A stretch of 23,566 nt of DNA from a virus (IMGVR_UViG_3300044627_003543:1-23566); one strand, 5' to 3'; positions 1 to 8,977 are shown, counted from the stretch's first letter. A program made the numbers and translations. The notes: a model not told the origin generated them from the sequence alone.

Positions 1-3000
1 CCTCGTCAACAACTTTTTTTGCAATATCTTTGCCAATAAGACCGAAGAACTCGTCCTCGCTAAGGTACTCCCTTGCGGCGACTTCGCGGCCGTTTTTGAT
101 GGCCGACATGCCGTAGGTGCCGTCGGAGTTTTTGTTGTAGTCAAGACGATCGATGCGACTACCCGTGCCAAACCGCTCGGCCACACGCGAACCCGTGGGC
201 AGCGCCACGCGGTCGTAGCCGCCGTCAATCGCGTCTTTAATAGCACGGCGTAACGCGAGCTGGTAGTAGTCGTCCTTGTAGGGTGCCTGTGGCACCTGCT
301 TCTTCTTTAACTCCTCCACGACCTTTGCTATGGTCTGTGCCTCGTCACCTTTTGACTTACCCGCCCAGATTTCCTTACCCCGGGCGTCATATACGGCGAC
401 CTCCTCCGGCTTGGTGACGTAGAGGCTCTCGACCGTCCAGCCCTTGGTGTCAATCTCATCGCCCCTGTAGCCGCGCTCACGCCCCTTCTGATGCCAGTCG
501 GACTGCAACTCGTCGACCAGCAGCGTCTTCTTGCCGTCGGTCACGCGGTCGCTCATGCGCAGGTGGGCAAGCACGTTGGGGTCCTCCCAGTGCGATTCGC
601 GGAATTGATTTGCGTATGCTTCCTTTTGAAGCCGCGCTTCTTCGCGCGCTAAGTACGCACTGCGCTCAGCACGCAGCTCGGTTCTTTCACTCTGTAGCTT
701 GCCAAATTCTTCACGATTACCCTCGGCCTTTAGCTGCGCCATGCGCGCGTCTAAGTCATCAATCTCAGCTTGCTTGGGAAACTCGGGCGTGCGGTTCTGT
801 GGCTGACGCTTTAGCTGCTCAATCTCGCGCTCGAGTTTCTCGGCCCTTGTTGAAAGCTGCTTAGCGCTGCTGAGATCGCCCATTGCCGCGTAATCTAGCG
901 CCCCTCTTTTGAGCGCTTCAAGGCTCTGCTCCTTGTAGACCATGTCCTCGCGCTTGCCGCTTGGCAGGTTCAGGGTGACTTCGCGGTGGTTCTCGCCACC
1001 GGGTAGTGACCACTGCGCCCACTTCAGGTCGTTGGGCAGCAGGGCGTCATCGACGACCAAGTCCTCGATGTACTTCTTAGCTTCTGCCTCGTTTTTAAAC
1101 GTTATGCCTAACGTATTGTTTTTGGAATTGGTGATGTACGTCTTACCGTACTCGCTTGAAATCGTGTACGGGTTCGGCAAGTTCTCAGTGACTATCTCGC
1201 CGTTTTCATTCTTGCCCCACGTCACGTTTTCTTTTTTGTAGGTCCTGTCGCCCAGTTGTAGTTTATTCTTGGCGATGTAGTCCTGCACCTCGGCGGCCGT
1301 AGCGTTGGGCTTGTCCTTCAAGAACGTATCGAGCCCCATCCCGCTGACCTCCTCCGCGCGCACGTTCTCGCCCTTTAATATGTCATTTAGCAACGCCTGC
1401 CCGCTGCCAGACTGGCGCTGCAGGTTCAATGCCGCCGCCTCGGTCGGCGAGTAGAACCCCTGCGCGTTGGCGGGGGCGAGCACCTTGGGGGTGACATCCT
1501 TGATAGATAGACCCGGCTGCGGCATCGCGCCTGACGCGCTGAGTTCGCGCACCATGTCGTCAACCCTTGTTGCGAACGGCGCAATTGCCTTGGCACCAGC
1601 ACCAACAAGCTTAGTAGCACCCCTGACGATGGGTGTTGCAAAGCCCGCGACGTCAAGCGCGCGCGGGTCGAGCAGCGGCTCGGTGCTATTGGTCAGGTTG
1701 CGAAAGTTTTTGCTGATGACGCTACTACGCACAGGGTTGTCCTCGTCTGCTTCGCGTGCGGTGCCCGTGTAGTCCTGCAACGCGGTGCCGGCGCTCTTGA
1801 GCGACTCAGCCAGAATCAGATCCGCGAGGAAGTGCTTGACCGGGTGCTTCTCTGCAGTCGGCGCAATCGCCTCGCTCACGAACTTGCCGGCCCTGTCCAT
1901 GTAGCCGCCTGCCGTGCCGATAAAGTCTTGTATCGCACTGCGCGGTGTCGCCTGCATGACGGGGCTGCTGGGGTTCTGTTGTTGTGCAATCTCAAAGCGC
2001 ATACGATCAAGCTCTGACTGGCTGACTTCGCCGCCCTCTGCTTTACCGGGCACAGAGTAGTAGCGATCGCCGTACTTGACGATCTTTGAGCCGCGAGACT
2101 CTTCTGCCTCAACAGCCTTACTCCAAGTTGGGTGTTCTGCACCCTTGAGCATGACGTAGCTGTCCTCGGGCAAGCCGTGCAGCTTACGCTCGCTTTCTGA
2201 CGTCGGCGCAACCGAGCCCCAATGACCGTTGTCCCCTTGTCCCATGCCGTAAGCGCGAGCCGTCTGGTAGTCGTAGTCAGACCCCTGTGGGTTAAATACA
2301 CCACCGCCGTCTGCGTACCTGCGGTTCGGCACAAACGTGCCGGTGCTTGGCGTCATGCTGTTCACGCCCGGCATCGACTTCGTGTAGTACTCGCGCTGCG
2401 CCTCAGGTGTGGGGAAGAGCGCCCTGCCCTCGGGTGTGTTGATGAAGTCACCGCCCGCTGCGTTAACCTCATGCGCCCGAGCGTTGATGTTCGCCCAGAC
2501 TTCCTTCATGTTCTCATAACGATTATCAGATGGCAGCACGCTTTGTTGCGTTGCAGCGGGCAACCCTTGCGCACGCTGCATGACTTGGCGGTCGCGCTCA
2601 AGGTTAACGTTCGCGCCCTTGCCGAGCTGCAGCGTGTGCGTGAGCTCATGCGGGATCGTGTTCTTCACGTCCTCGAGTTTCTGCATCACCGCGATGTTCG
2701 GCTCCTTGAACTTCACGTAGCCTGCGTCGCTGCCCGCTCCGATGTCAAAGCGAAGTTGCGAATCAAAGTACGGGTTCAACGACTCGAGGTAGCGATTAGC
2801 GTCGGGCGTCTTCTTGGCGGCCTGCATCAGGTGATATGCCTGCAAGCTCAGCGGCGTCGCATCCTTGGGTGGGTATGGTGCTTCGTAGCGCGCAGGGTTC
2901 TTGCCGATCTCAGCAACGAGCTCGCGCACCGTCGGGATGGCCGGCTTAGGCTGGGGCTTGAGGCTCATGATGTCGTCATCGGCCTTGCCGCCGTCCTTAA

Positions 3001-6000
3001 ACTTGGGCAACTTCAGGTGCTCCATCGCCGAGGTCAAGTCGTCGGCCGGGAAAGCCCCAGTTTTCAAGCCCTTGTGGTAGTCCTCAACGCGACGAATCAT
3101 CTCGTCGGTGACAAGCTCCGAGATATTCTCGTTGCGTTTGCCCAACGCCTCGTTTGCTAACGCTGCAATCTGCTCATTTGTCTGCGGCCCGTTCTTCCAA
3201 GTTGGTGCCAGCGATCTAGCTCGCATCTGTTGTGCAATCGGAGTGAATGCCTCGTTTAGCAGGATGGGTACCGGCGTGTTGGGGATTGAGCCCCCGTAAA
3301 GTCCGTCCCATTCGTGCGAGTACGTTCTGTTATTGGAAAGCCGCAACCCCGCGCCGGGTTGCACGTCAATCAGAGTGTGCCCTGCATAGTAAGGTGCCAC
3401 GCCTAGCAGATTTGGATCGCGAAATGCGGCCAGTGCGTCCAGCGGGTTAATGCCTGTCAGCTCCTGCCACCGCTTGCCGGTCTGCATCTTATCTAAAAAT
3501 TCTTTGCGGAAATTTGGATTCTCTCTGATGTACTGGTCGACCGCGGGGTCGTCGAAGTTGGGGGCGTCGGCAAACGGCTTCTTACCCTTGACCGTCGTGC
3601 TACGCAGGCTGTCGGAAAGGTCTTGGAAGTCTTTTGGCGTTGCGTTCGCGTTGAAGTAACTACGGTACAACTCGGTTACCGGCATTGCAAAGTTGACCGA
3701 GGTGTCACCCATCGTGAAGGGTGAGGCAACCACTTCACCGGTGCCGCCTCGGGCTGCGCCCTCACGCGACGCGATATCAAATCGATTCTGCACGCGCTTA
3801 GCAATCCCTTCGTTGGATGCGCCCCCAATCCGTTGCTTCATGTGTTCCAAGTCGCGCACATAGGGTTGACCACCGTGGCTGATCACTTCGTCAGGCACCT
3901 TCAAGCCCGACACCTCCATGATCTGCTGGTTGCGGTGCATCACGTCCCACGGGTTGACGTTGAGCATCGCGCCCAGCTTGGTCTCAAGGCTGACGGGCTG
4001 CACGGGTGCGAGGCCGCCTAGGTCTTTGATTTTAAAATCAGGTACGTGCGATGGTGCCCCGGTCACCACCTTCTTGGCTACTTTGCGCGCGCCACCGCCA
4101 GCCATACGAGCGATACCGCCCCCGGCCATGCGCTGCGGCTGGCTCATCAGCGCATACTTGGCAAGATCAAGGTCAAGCATTCGCGCGGCCTGTGGATCAG
4201 TGACCGTGTTCTTAATCGCCTCTTCGGCCACTGAGTCAACCATCCCGCCGTCGGCATACTTGAAGTCTTCCTTCTTGCCGTACACGGGGTTCTTCACCAG
4301 CACGAGCGGGCCGATCTGCAGCGCCTCGTCGGCGCTCGTGACGGGCTGCATAGTCGCGCGGTCGTAGAAGTACGAGTGCCGCTCGGGATCCATGCCCACC
4401 TGACGCCACTCGGGGCTCTTCAGGTACTCCTTTGCACGCTCGATGGCTTCCTGCTCGCTGATCTTGTTCCAGTCGCCCTTGATCGTTGCGATCGTGCCCT
4501 TGGGCTTACCGCTCGCGATGGCCAGCGCGGCCTTCTCGGACATGCCGAACTGCGGGTTAAGCACGCTTGCCACGCTCTCGTGCCCGATGCTCTTGCCAGC
4601 CCCAAAGCCGGGTTCCTGCTCGTGCACGGTGGGCACCCAGACGCCGTGGTTGCTGTACGACGGGATGTCAAGGCGCAGTCCGACCGGGTGGCCTTGCTCC
4701 AGCGTCTGCGATGGCAGGCCGTAGCGCTCGCGCTTATCGGCCGTGAGTGCGCCGGTGGCCTCCTCGCGCGTGGCGGGTGTAGGCACTGTGGCGTAGGGCG
4801 TGACGGGCTTGTACTCGTTGACCAGCGCGTCGTACTCGGATGCCGAGAGCTCGCCGCCGATGAGCTTGTTGGCCGCATCTTGCAGCTCAGGCGTGCGCTG
4901 AGTCACGTCCTTGTAGTTCATGTCAATGCGGCTGGTGACGGCCTTGGCAGCCTTCTTGACTAGACTGCCGCCGGCCATGTGCACGGCACCGCCCTTGTTG
5001 TAGTCATCGACGGGCTTGATCAGGGCGCTCTCAGGTAGCTGGTACTCATGCCACTCGTCAGGCCCAACAACGTGGCGAACCCGGTAGCCGGGCTCCCACG
5101 GCGTGTAGACCGTCTTGCCGAACTCGTCCTTTTGAAACATGTAAGGCTTGTCTTCCCGCATGACCGCCCGTCGAAACGGCATCGATGCCAGTATCTCGTG
5201 GGGCGCTTGTTCCTTGTCCAGCGTGTGCTGACTGTGCACATACTGTTTGGGCTGATACTTGAACGTCATCGAGTCGGCCAAGTTTTGCTTGTCACGCACG
5301 CGCTCGTTAATCCGATCGCCCAGCGAAGTATGAAAGTCCTGCAGGTCTGTCAGCGGCTTGGCCGCGGTAACGGGCGGCTTCATGCCCGCAGAAGCGGCGA
5401 CACGCCCCAGAAGGTCGGACACCTCAGTCTCAGGCGCTGTGCGGGTTGTGTTGTTGGCCGCGGCCACCATCTCTTGGATCGCATTCAGCGGCGCAGGCTT
5501 AGGCAAGATGGCCTTGACCAACTTCTTACCACCACCGCCGCCGGCCATGTGCACGGCACCGCCTTTGTTGTAGTCGCGCATCGCTCGCACCAAGTCCTCA
5601 TGTGTAGTCTCTGTGTTGCCAATCTTGTCCCAGACCGCGTGGTGGCCGAGGTGCTGGTAGAAGGGGTTGAGGCTTGGGTCAAGCTTAAGACCAAGCGCCT
5701 CTTGGCGTGCGCTCAGGCGATCGACGAGCTCGCGCCCACCTGCACCGCCCCCGCGGTTCTGGATTGAGCCCAGCCCGACTGGGGGCGTGGTGCCGTGCAG
5801 GTTGAGCTGACGCGCGTCCAGCGTGGGCACGTCGCCCCGGCCGAGCAGCGAGCCAACAAAGCCTGACTTGGCGGCCGCGATGCCGCGCAATTCGTCGGTG
5901 TAGTTGCGCCAGTCGCCGAGCGAACCGGTCACGCGGGTATTGAGGTCGGTGGCCATGCCGGGCAGGTTCTGCGCCGCCCACTCCATCTTGGCCACCTGAT

Positions 6001-6448
6001 CGTTCTGCTTGCCAAAGGGCGCGAACGCCGCTTGGATTTCTTTGAGCGCCTTGGAATCGAGCTCGCCGCGCTCGGCCATGTCGAGGTAGCGCTGCCCTAA
6101 GGGCGAGCCCAGCCACTCGGCAAAGGCACCCTCGGGGCGCACTTCGCCCCCGGTGTCGGGCAGCTTCAAGCCGCGCTTAGTCGCCGTCGCGTGCGACAGG
6201 CCGCCGCGCCCGATCGATGATTGCGTGATGGTGTAGGCCTTGATGAGGTCGCGGGCGTTAAGGTCGCCGGCCTCGGCGCGCTTGAGCTGGTCGGCCATAA
6301 AGCCGCCGTAGCCGCCTTGAATGTAGTCGGGTACTTCCTTGAGCTTGAGCTCCTTGTCGACGTCAGCAAGCGCCCGCCACTTCCAGTCTTCCACCTTCGT
6401 GGTAATGGGATCGATAAAACCCTTGACTGCTCGTTTAATACGGCTCAT
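1..6448 (-). CDS. Giant phage polyvalent protein, C-terminus beyond the window
   Basis: The frame starts at ATG 6448 and stays open to the left edge (at least 2149 residues). It begins 7 nt after the large terminase stop, so the two are co-transcribed. Visible parts are an N-terminal region (about 1-290) with no family I can name, and a set of Gly-Gly motifs such as YADGG and HMAGG at about 292-306, 482-494, 731-736, 774-786, 1152-1154, 1378-1383 and 1470-1475. A zinc-protease-like HELTH motif is at 1267-1271, followed by a Glu-containing segment (ENMKEVWA). A charged coiled coil spans about 1862-1948, and DELQSDWHQKGR is at 1979-1990. The last motif and the size are typical of phage large polyvalent proteins, which are often thought to be virion-carried, multi-enzyme proteins injected with the DNA. 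That role is inferred here. I see no portal or coat fold. The reading frame is secure; the function is not. Confidence 0.88.
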   Translation of the reverse strand, partial: MSRIKRAVKGFIDPITTKVEDWKWRALADVDKELKLKEVPDYIQGGYGGFMADQLKRAEAGDLNARDLIKAYTITQSSIGRGGLSHATATKRGLKLPDTGGEVRPEGAFAEWLGSPLGQRYLDMAERGELDSKALKEIQAAFAPFGKQNDQVAKMEWAAQNLPGMATDLNTRVTGSLGDWRNYTDELRGIAAAKSGFVGSLLGRGDVPTLDARQLNLHGTTPPVGLGSIQNRGGGAGGRELVDRLSARQEALGLKLDPSLNPFYQHLGHHAVWDKIGNTETTHEDLVRAMRDYNKGGAVHMAGGGGGKKLVKAILPKPAPLNAIQEMVAAANNTTRTAPETEVSDLLGRVAASAGMKPPVTAAKPLTDLQDFHTSLGDRINERVRDKQNLADSMTFKYQPKQYVHSQHTLDKEQAPHEILASMPFRRAVMREDKPYMFQKDEFGKTVYTPWEPGYRVRHVVGPDEWHEYQLPESALIKPVDDYNKGGAVHMAGGSLVKKAAKAVTSRIDMNYKDVTQRTPELQDAANKLIGGELSASEYDALVNEYKPVTPYATVPTPATREEATGALTADKRERYGLPSQTLEQGHPVGLRLDIPSYSNHGVWVPTVHEQEPGFGAGKSIGHESVASVLNPQFGMSEKAALAIASGKPKGTIATIKGDWNKISEQEAIERAKEYLKSPEWRQVGMDPERHSYFYDRATMQPVTSADEALQIGPLVLVKNPVYGKKEDFKYADGGMVDSVAEEAIKNTVTDPQAARMLDLDLAKYALMSQPQRMAGGGIARMAGGGARKVAKKVVTGAPSHVPDFKIKDLGGLAPVQPVSLETKLGAMLNVNPWDVMHRNQQIMEVSGLKVPDEVISHGGQPYVRDLEHMKQRIGGASNEGIAKRVQNRFDIASREGAARGGTGEVVASPFTMGDTSVNFAMPVTELYRSYFNANATPKDFQDLSDSLRSTTVKGKKPFADAPNFDDPAVDQYIRENPNFRKEFLDKMQTGKRWQELTGINPLDALAAFRDPNLLGVAPYYAGHTLIDVQPGAGLRLSNNRTYSHEWDGLYGGSIPNTPVPILLNEAFTPIAQQMRARSLAPTWKNGPQTNEQIAALANEALGKRNENISELVTDEMIRRVEDYHKGLKTGAFPADDLTSAMEHLKLPKFKDGGKADDDIMSLKPQPKPAIPTVRELVAEIGKNPARYEAPYPPKDATPLSLQAYHLMQAAKKTPDANRYLESLNPYFDSQLRFDIGAGSDAGYVKFKEPNIAVMQKLEDVKNTIPHELTHTLQLGKGANVNLERDRQVMQRAQGLPAATQQSVLPSDNRYENMKEVWANINARAHEVNAAGGDFINTPEGRALFPTPEAQREYYTKSMPGVNSMTPSTGTFVPNRRYADGGGVFNPQGSDYDYQTARAYGMGQGDNGHWGSVAPTSESERKLHGLPEDSYVMLKGAEHPTWSKAVEAEESRGSKIVKYGDRYYSVPGKAEGGEVSQSELDRMRFEIAQQQNPSSPVMQATPRSAIQDFIGTAGGYMDRAGKFVSEAIAPTAEKHPVKHFLADLILAESLKSAGTALQDYTGTAREADEDNPVRSSVISKNFRNLTNSTEPLLDPRALDVAGFATPIVRGATKLVGAGAKAIAPFATRVDDMVRELSASGAMPQPGLSIKDVTPKVLAPANAQGFYSPTEAAALNLQRQSGSGQALLNDILKGENVRAEEVSGMGLDTFLKDKPNATAAEVQDYIAKNKLQLGDRTYKKENVTWGKNENGEIVTENLPNPYTISSEYGKTYITNSKNNTLGITFKNEAEAKKYIEDLVVDDALLPNDLKWAQWSLPGGENHREVTLNLPSGKREDMVYKEQSLEALKRGALDYAAMGDLSSAKQLSTRAEKLEREIEQLKRQPQNRTPEFPKQAEIDDLDARMAQLKAEGNREEFGKLQSERTELRAERSAYLAREEARLQKEAYANQFRESHWEDPNVLAHLRMSDRVTDGKKTLLVDELQSDWHQKGRERGYRGDEIDTKGWTVESLYVTKPEEVAVYDARGKEIWAGKSKGDEAQTIAKVVEELKKKQVPQAPYKDDYYQLALRRAIKDAIDGGYDRVALPTGSRVAERFGTGSRIDRLDYNKNSDGTYGMSAIKNGREVAAREYLSEDEFFGLIGKDIAKKVVDE
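4967..5005 (-). repeat. Copy 2 of the 39-bp direct repeat inside the giant gene
   Basis: This is the partner of 5537-5575 and encodes the same DYNKGGAVHMAGG peptide at residues 482-494. The single difference, C for T at 4993, is synonymous (Lys codon AAG versus AAA). Confidence 0.9.
5537..5575 (-). repeat. Copy 1 of a 39-bp direct repeat inside the giant gene
   Basis: This copy matches 4967-5005 at 38 of 39 positions, 570 bp away and in the same frame. It encodes DYNKGGAVHMAGG (residues 292-304). Near-identity at DNA level, including third codon positions, suggests recent duplication or gene conversion. Confidence 0.9.
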
Positions 6449-6455
6449 GGTTTAC

Positions 6456-7880
6456 CTATGCTGCATAGGGGTTGTCGCGCTTGGGGCGGTCGTCGTCGGC
6501 GTAGTATAGGTCAGGGTCGGCGACCGGGTCAATGTTTACGAAGCCCATGTCGCGCAGCACCCTGAGCGCCTGACTGAGCGCGTCGACGTAGTCGTCGTGC
6601 TTGCTGTCGGGGAAGCTGCAGACTTGGCTTAGGAACGCGTCGCACCAGTCACGCGCGCAGCCCGGGTTGACCGTCGACTCGGGCAGGTAGACGCGACCGC
6701 GTGCGATCAGCGGGCTCACGATGTTTAGCCGCATGGTCTTGTCGGCGTTGCCCGGGTTGTAAGAGCGCACAGGCAGCCCGGCGCGCTGTAAGTCCTGCAG
6801 CAGCACGATGCCGGCCGACTTGTCCTCGATCAGGATCAGGTCGACCTTCTTGCCGTTGCCAAATTCGTTCTCGTCGCCGTAGATCTCCTCGCTCTCCGAG
6901 ATCACCTTGGGGCGCAGCTCGGGGTACTGGATGCGCTCGCTCCAGCAGTCGATCAGCATGACGCTCATGCCCTTGTCCTCGCTCGGCTTAAACACGCCAA
7001 GCACCACACACGCCGTGGGATCGGCCGCCGTGCGGGTGCTGGTCGCGCAGTCATATGACTGCACCACGTACTCGAACTGGGGCAGGGGCTTCTCAGCACC
7101 CCAGAGCTTGAACCACGCGCGCTTGACGATGCCGGTGTCCTCGCTCGAGAGGATCGAGGCGTGGATCTCTTGATCGCCCAGACGCGTGCCCTCATACTGC
7201 AGGATCTGGTCGCGAAAGCTGGGGGCGAGGTTGTCAAGGTTGGCGTAGGTCGACGCGGTGGTCAGGTATACGTCCTCGCCGTCACGGTCGGCCAGCGCGC
7301 TGATCAGGTCCTTGGGGCGCGGCGTGGTCGACGCGATGATGGTCGTGCGCTTGCCCAGCCGCACGCCGAACTGAATCTGATCCCACGCGTCGTCAAGGTA
7401 CTCCCACGCGGCCAGCTCGTCGAGCCACGCGCCGTGAAACTGCGGGCCGCGGAACCGCTCGGGCTCGGATGCGGGTATACCCTTGATTAGGCTACCGTTG
7501 GTTAAAACGATCTCAGAGAGGCTCTTGTTGTAGTCGGCAAGCAAGAGCTTAGGCATCACGTTCAGGATGCCGCTATCGCCCTCAAAGCAGGTCGCACGCA
7601 CGTCACCCGATGTGGGGGCGGATACCAGCCAGCGCGTGTTAGGTTGGGTCCACGCCCACCACCAGACCTGCTCGGCCGCGGTGCGCGTCTTGCCAGCGCC
7701 GCGGCCGGCCAGCAGCAGCCAGATCGACCACCAGTCGCCGGCCGGCAGGATCTGATGCGCGTGGGCCTTCTTAAGCCACGCGACGCGGGCCTCAAAGGCC
7801 GCGCGGTGTTCGGGTGGGTATGCGGCGTACTCGCGCTGAAACGCAGGATCGAGCAGCCTCTTGGCCAGACTACTTGCCAT
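6456..7880 (-). CDS. terL: Terminase large subunit
   Basis: This is the packaging motor and headful nuclease (474 aa). The N-terminal ATPase shows Walker A AGRGAGKT (58-65) and Walker B WLDE (152-155). The C-terminal RNase H-like nuclease shows Asp in SYDCA (D277), the IED acidic pair (352-353) and HDDYVDA (D429, D430, D433). The start at ATG 7880 gives MASSLAKRLLDP, a normal N-terminus, and overlaps the small terminase stop by 11 bp. A longer in-frame extension to 8156 only reads the small terminase gene out of frame and has no phage-like sequence. Upstream is the small terminase; downstream, after 7 nt, is the giant polyvalent gene rather than the portal gene usually found here. The family assignment is firm. 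Confidence 0.96.
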   Translation of the reverse strand: MASSLAKRLLDPAFQREYAAYPPEHRAAFEARVAWLKKAHAHQILPAGDWWSIWLLLAGRGAGKTRTAAEQVWWWAWTQPNTRWLVSAPTSGDVRATCFEGDSGILNVMPKLLLADYNKSLSEIVLTNGSLIKGIPASEPERFRGPQFHGAWLDELAAWEYLDDAWDQIQFGVRLGKRTTIIASTTPRPKDLISALADRDGEDVYLTTASTYANLDNLAPSFRDQILQYEGTRLGDQEIHASILSSEDTGIVKRAWFKLWGAEKPLPQFEYVVQSYDCATSTRTAADPTACVVLGVFKPSEDKGMSVMLIDCWSERIQYPELRPKVISESEEIYGDENEFGNGKKVDLILIEDKSAGIVLLQDLQRAGLPVRSYNPGNADKTMRLNIVSPLIARGRVYLPESTVNPGCARDWCDAFLSQVCSFPDSKHDDYVDALSQALRVLRDMGFVNIDPVADPDLYYADDDRPKRDNPYAA

Positions 7881-8343
7881 CTTGGCGCTCGGTCTGCAGG
7901 CCGTCGGCCAGCGAGATGAGCGTCTCGGGGGTAAATGCCAACGTGAGCGGGTTCTCGGCCTCGCCGACCAGCACTTGGCGATCGCCGTAGCGCTTGGGGC
8001 ACCAGCTCTTGAGCAGGCGCAGTCGCAGCTCAACGCGGTTCTTTTGCCACTGGACGAACGCGCTGTCACGCCGACCGCCCCCTTCGCCGGTGATCCGCTC
8101 GGGTTCCTCGTCGATGATTCTGATGGTGTCTTCGGCCAAAACGTCGAAGCCTGCATCTCTCGCGCGCGCGTACATTTCTCCGAACTCGGGCAGGTCGGTC
8201 ACCCAGTGCTGCACGGTAGAGCGCTTTGGCATGTTTGGCGACTGCAAAATACTCACCAGCGTCTCACCCATCGACAAGCGCTCGCAGATGTGCGACGCGA
8301 GCTCGTGCGTGTACAGACTCCCCGATCCCTTAGGCCTTCCCAT
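7870..8343 (-). CDS. terS: Terminase small subunit, phage Sf6 type
   Basis: This is the DNA-recognition subunit of the packaging complex (157 aa). An N-terminal MGRPKGS leads into a helix-turn-helix-like region (about 10-50, with TVQHWVTDLPEF). A central YARARDAGFDVLAEDTIRI helix follows, then a C-terminal RVELRLRLLKSWCPKRYGD segment. This pattern of YARAR, an acidic helix and a W...PKRYGD ending is that of the Sf6 gp1 small-terminase family. The start at 8343 is fixed by a strong GGAGG ribosome binding site 7 nt upstream. It is the first gene of the leftward packaging operon and overlaps terL by 11 bp. Confidence 0.93.
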   Translation of the reverse strand: MGRPKGSGSLYTHELASHICERLSMGETLVSILQSPNMPKRSTVQHWVTDLPEFGEMYARARDAGFDVLAEDTIRIIDEEPERITGEGGGRRDSAFVQWQKNRVELRLRLLKSWCPKRYGDRQVLVGEAENPLTLAFTPETLISLADGLQTERQDGK

Positions 8344-8421
8344 AGCTAACCTCCGATTATTCTCGCGATTTTATACCAGTGTTGTATTTTTGCATTAGGG
8401 TTTCCGATAATAAAATAAATG

Positions 8422-8434
8422 TTTACATTGTCAA
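8422..8434. promoter_or_regulatory. 13-bp operator-like near-palindrome, site 1
   Basis: The sequence is TTTACATTGTCAA. It is identical to site 4 (19399-19411) and shares the TTnAC-N3-GTnAA pattern with sites 2 and 3. One arm position breaks the dyad. It overlaps the proposed -35 box of the 8494 operon. Confidence 0.5.
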
Positions 8435-8468
8435 CAAAGGGGCTCATACTGAACGCAGTACCAGTAAA

Positions 8469-8488
8469 CAACACGACAAACACGGAGC
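8469..8488 (+). repeat. 20-bp leader repeat, copy 1
   Basis: The 20 bases CAACACGACAAACACGGAGC are identical to 10069-10088. Each copy sits just before a start codon (8494 and 10096) and carries the CACGGAG ribosome binding site. A CAGTACC string lies a few bases upstream of both (8456-8462 and 10061-10067). Confidence 0.85.
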
Positions 8489-8493
8489 TCCAA

Positions 8494-8751
8494 ATGAACG
8501 CAAATATGAAACGCTACGACGACTTACTAGAACAGGCCGCAAAGATCGGCAGCTACGAGAATCGCCGCTCGGTTGAATACATTTTAGGCGAAGCAGCTGA
8601 AAACGCAGGCGCGACCGTTAACGTTGAAAAGGCGCTCCCTGTTAGCGATTGGGAATACGTGTTTATCGGTAGCGTTGCAACTCTTCTGTGCACCGGTGAG
8701 TACAACAAAACTGTTTGCAAGTGGTTCGCCACACGCGGTATCACGTTTTAA
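8494..8751 (+). CDS. Small phage protein, function unknown
   Basis: This is an 85-aa protein, MNANMKRYDDLL onward. The first part (about 1-45) is helical and charged. The second part (WEYVFIGSVATLLCTGEY, about 54-71) is more hydrophobic but too polar for a clear membrane segment. I recognise no family. The start at 8494 is preferred over an in-frame ATG at 8419 because a CACGGAG ribosome binding site lies just upstream and the longer version would run through the promoter. It is the first gene of a rightward early-type operon of four genes that ends at 10000. Small genes in this position, next to DUF932, often act on the host, but nothing here shows that directly. Confidence 0.78.
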   Translation: MNANMKRYDDLLEQAAKIGSYENRRSVEYILGEAAENAGATVNVEKALPVSDWEYVFIGSVATLLCTGEYNKTVCKWFATRGITF

Positions 8752-8770
8752 ATCACACACGGAAAACACC

Positions 8771-8977
8771 ATGAACACAATTAACGTCGTCAAAGCAGCG
8801 CTTGCAGTAACCGCTCAAGCGCACTGGGAAAAGGCCACCGACAAGTGGGTCATCGAGGGCGATTACGGCTACATCAGCAGCTTCGCGTCGTTCAAAAAGG
8901 CAATGGCCTTTGCCAAAGAAGAGGCTGCTGTCGCCAACGCGATGGGCCGCCCAACCGACATCCAAGTCAACCTTTAA
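8771..8977 (+). CDS. Small phage protein, function unknown
   Basis: This is a 68-aa protein beginning MNTINVVKAALAV. It has an amphipathic N-terminal helix, then a compact segment rich in aromatic and Lys residues (HWEKATDKWVIEGDYGYISS, and FKKAMAFAKEEAAVANAMG). The pattern looks like a small folded cytoplasmic domain. No family is recognised. The leader CACACGGAAAACACC directly before the ATG matches those of its neighbours at 8992 and 9185, which supports the start and shows one operon with short 14-20 nt gaps. Confidence 0.75.
   Translation: MNTINVVKAALAVTAQAHWEKATDKWVIEGDYGYISSFASFKKAMAFAKEEAAVANAMGRPTDIQVNL

Larger units (their letters stand above)
8344..8493. promoter_or_regulatory. 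Divergent control region between packaging and early genes
   Basis: These 150 AT-rich bp lie between the leftward terminase operon and the rightward small-gene operon. A plausible rightward promoter is TTTACA (8422-8427), a 17-nt spacer, then CATACT (8445-8450). The -35 box lies inside a 13-bp near-palindrome described separately. The right end carries a leader shared with 10069-10088. I could not pick a convincing leftward promoter. Confidence 0.55.

Noticed and set aside
2222-3160. A 312-codon plus-strand reading frame opposite the giant gene, and similar frames at 4376-4963 and 5048-5767
   Set aside because: They are rich in Arg, Val and Leu with no domain pattern, as expected for the antisense of a GC-rich coding sequence. 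The giant frame is unbroken and has recognisable motifs.
6456-8156. A longer large terminase starting at 8156
   Set aside because: The extra residues read the small terminase gene in another frame and do not resemble a terminase N-terminus. ATG 7880 gives a normal start.
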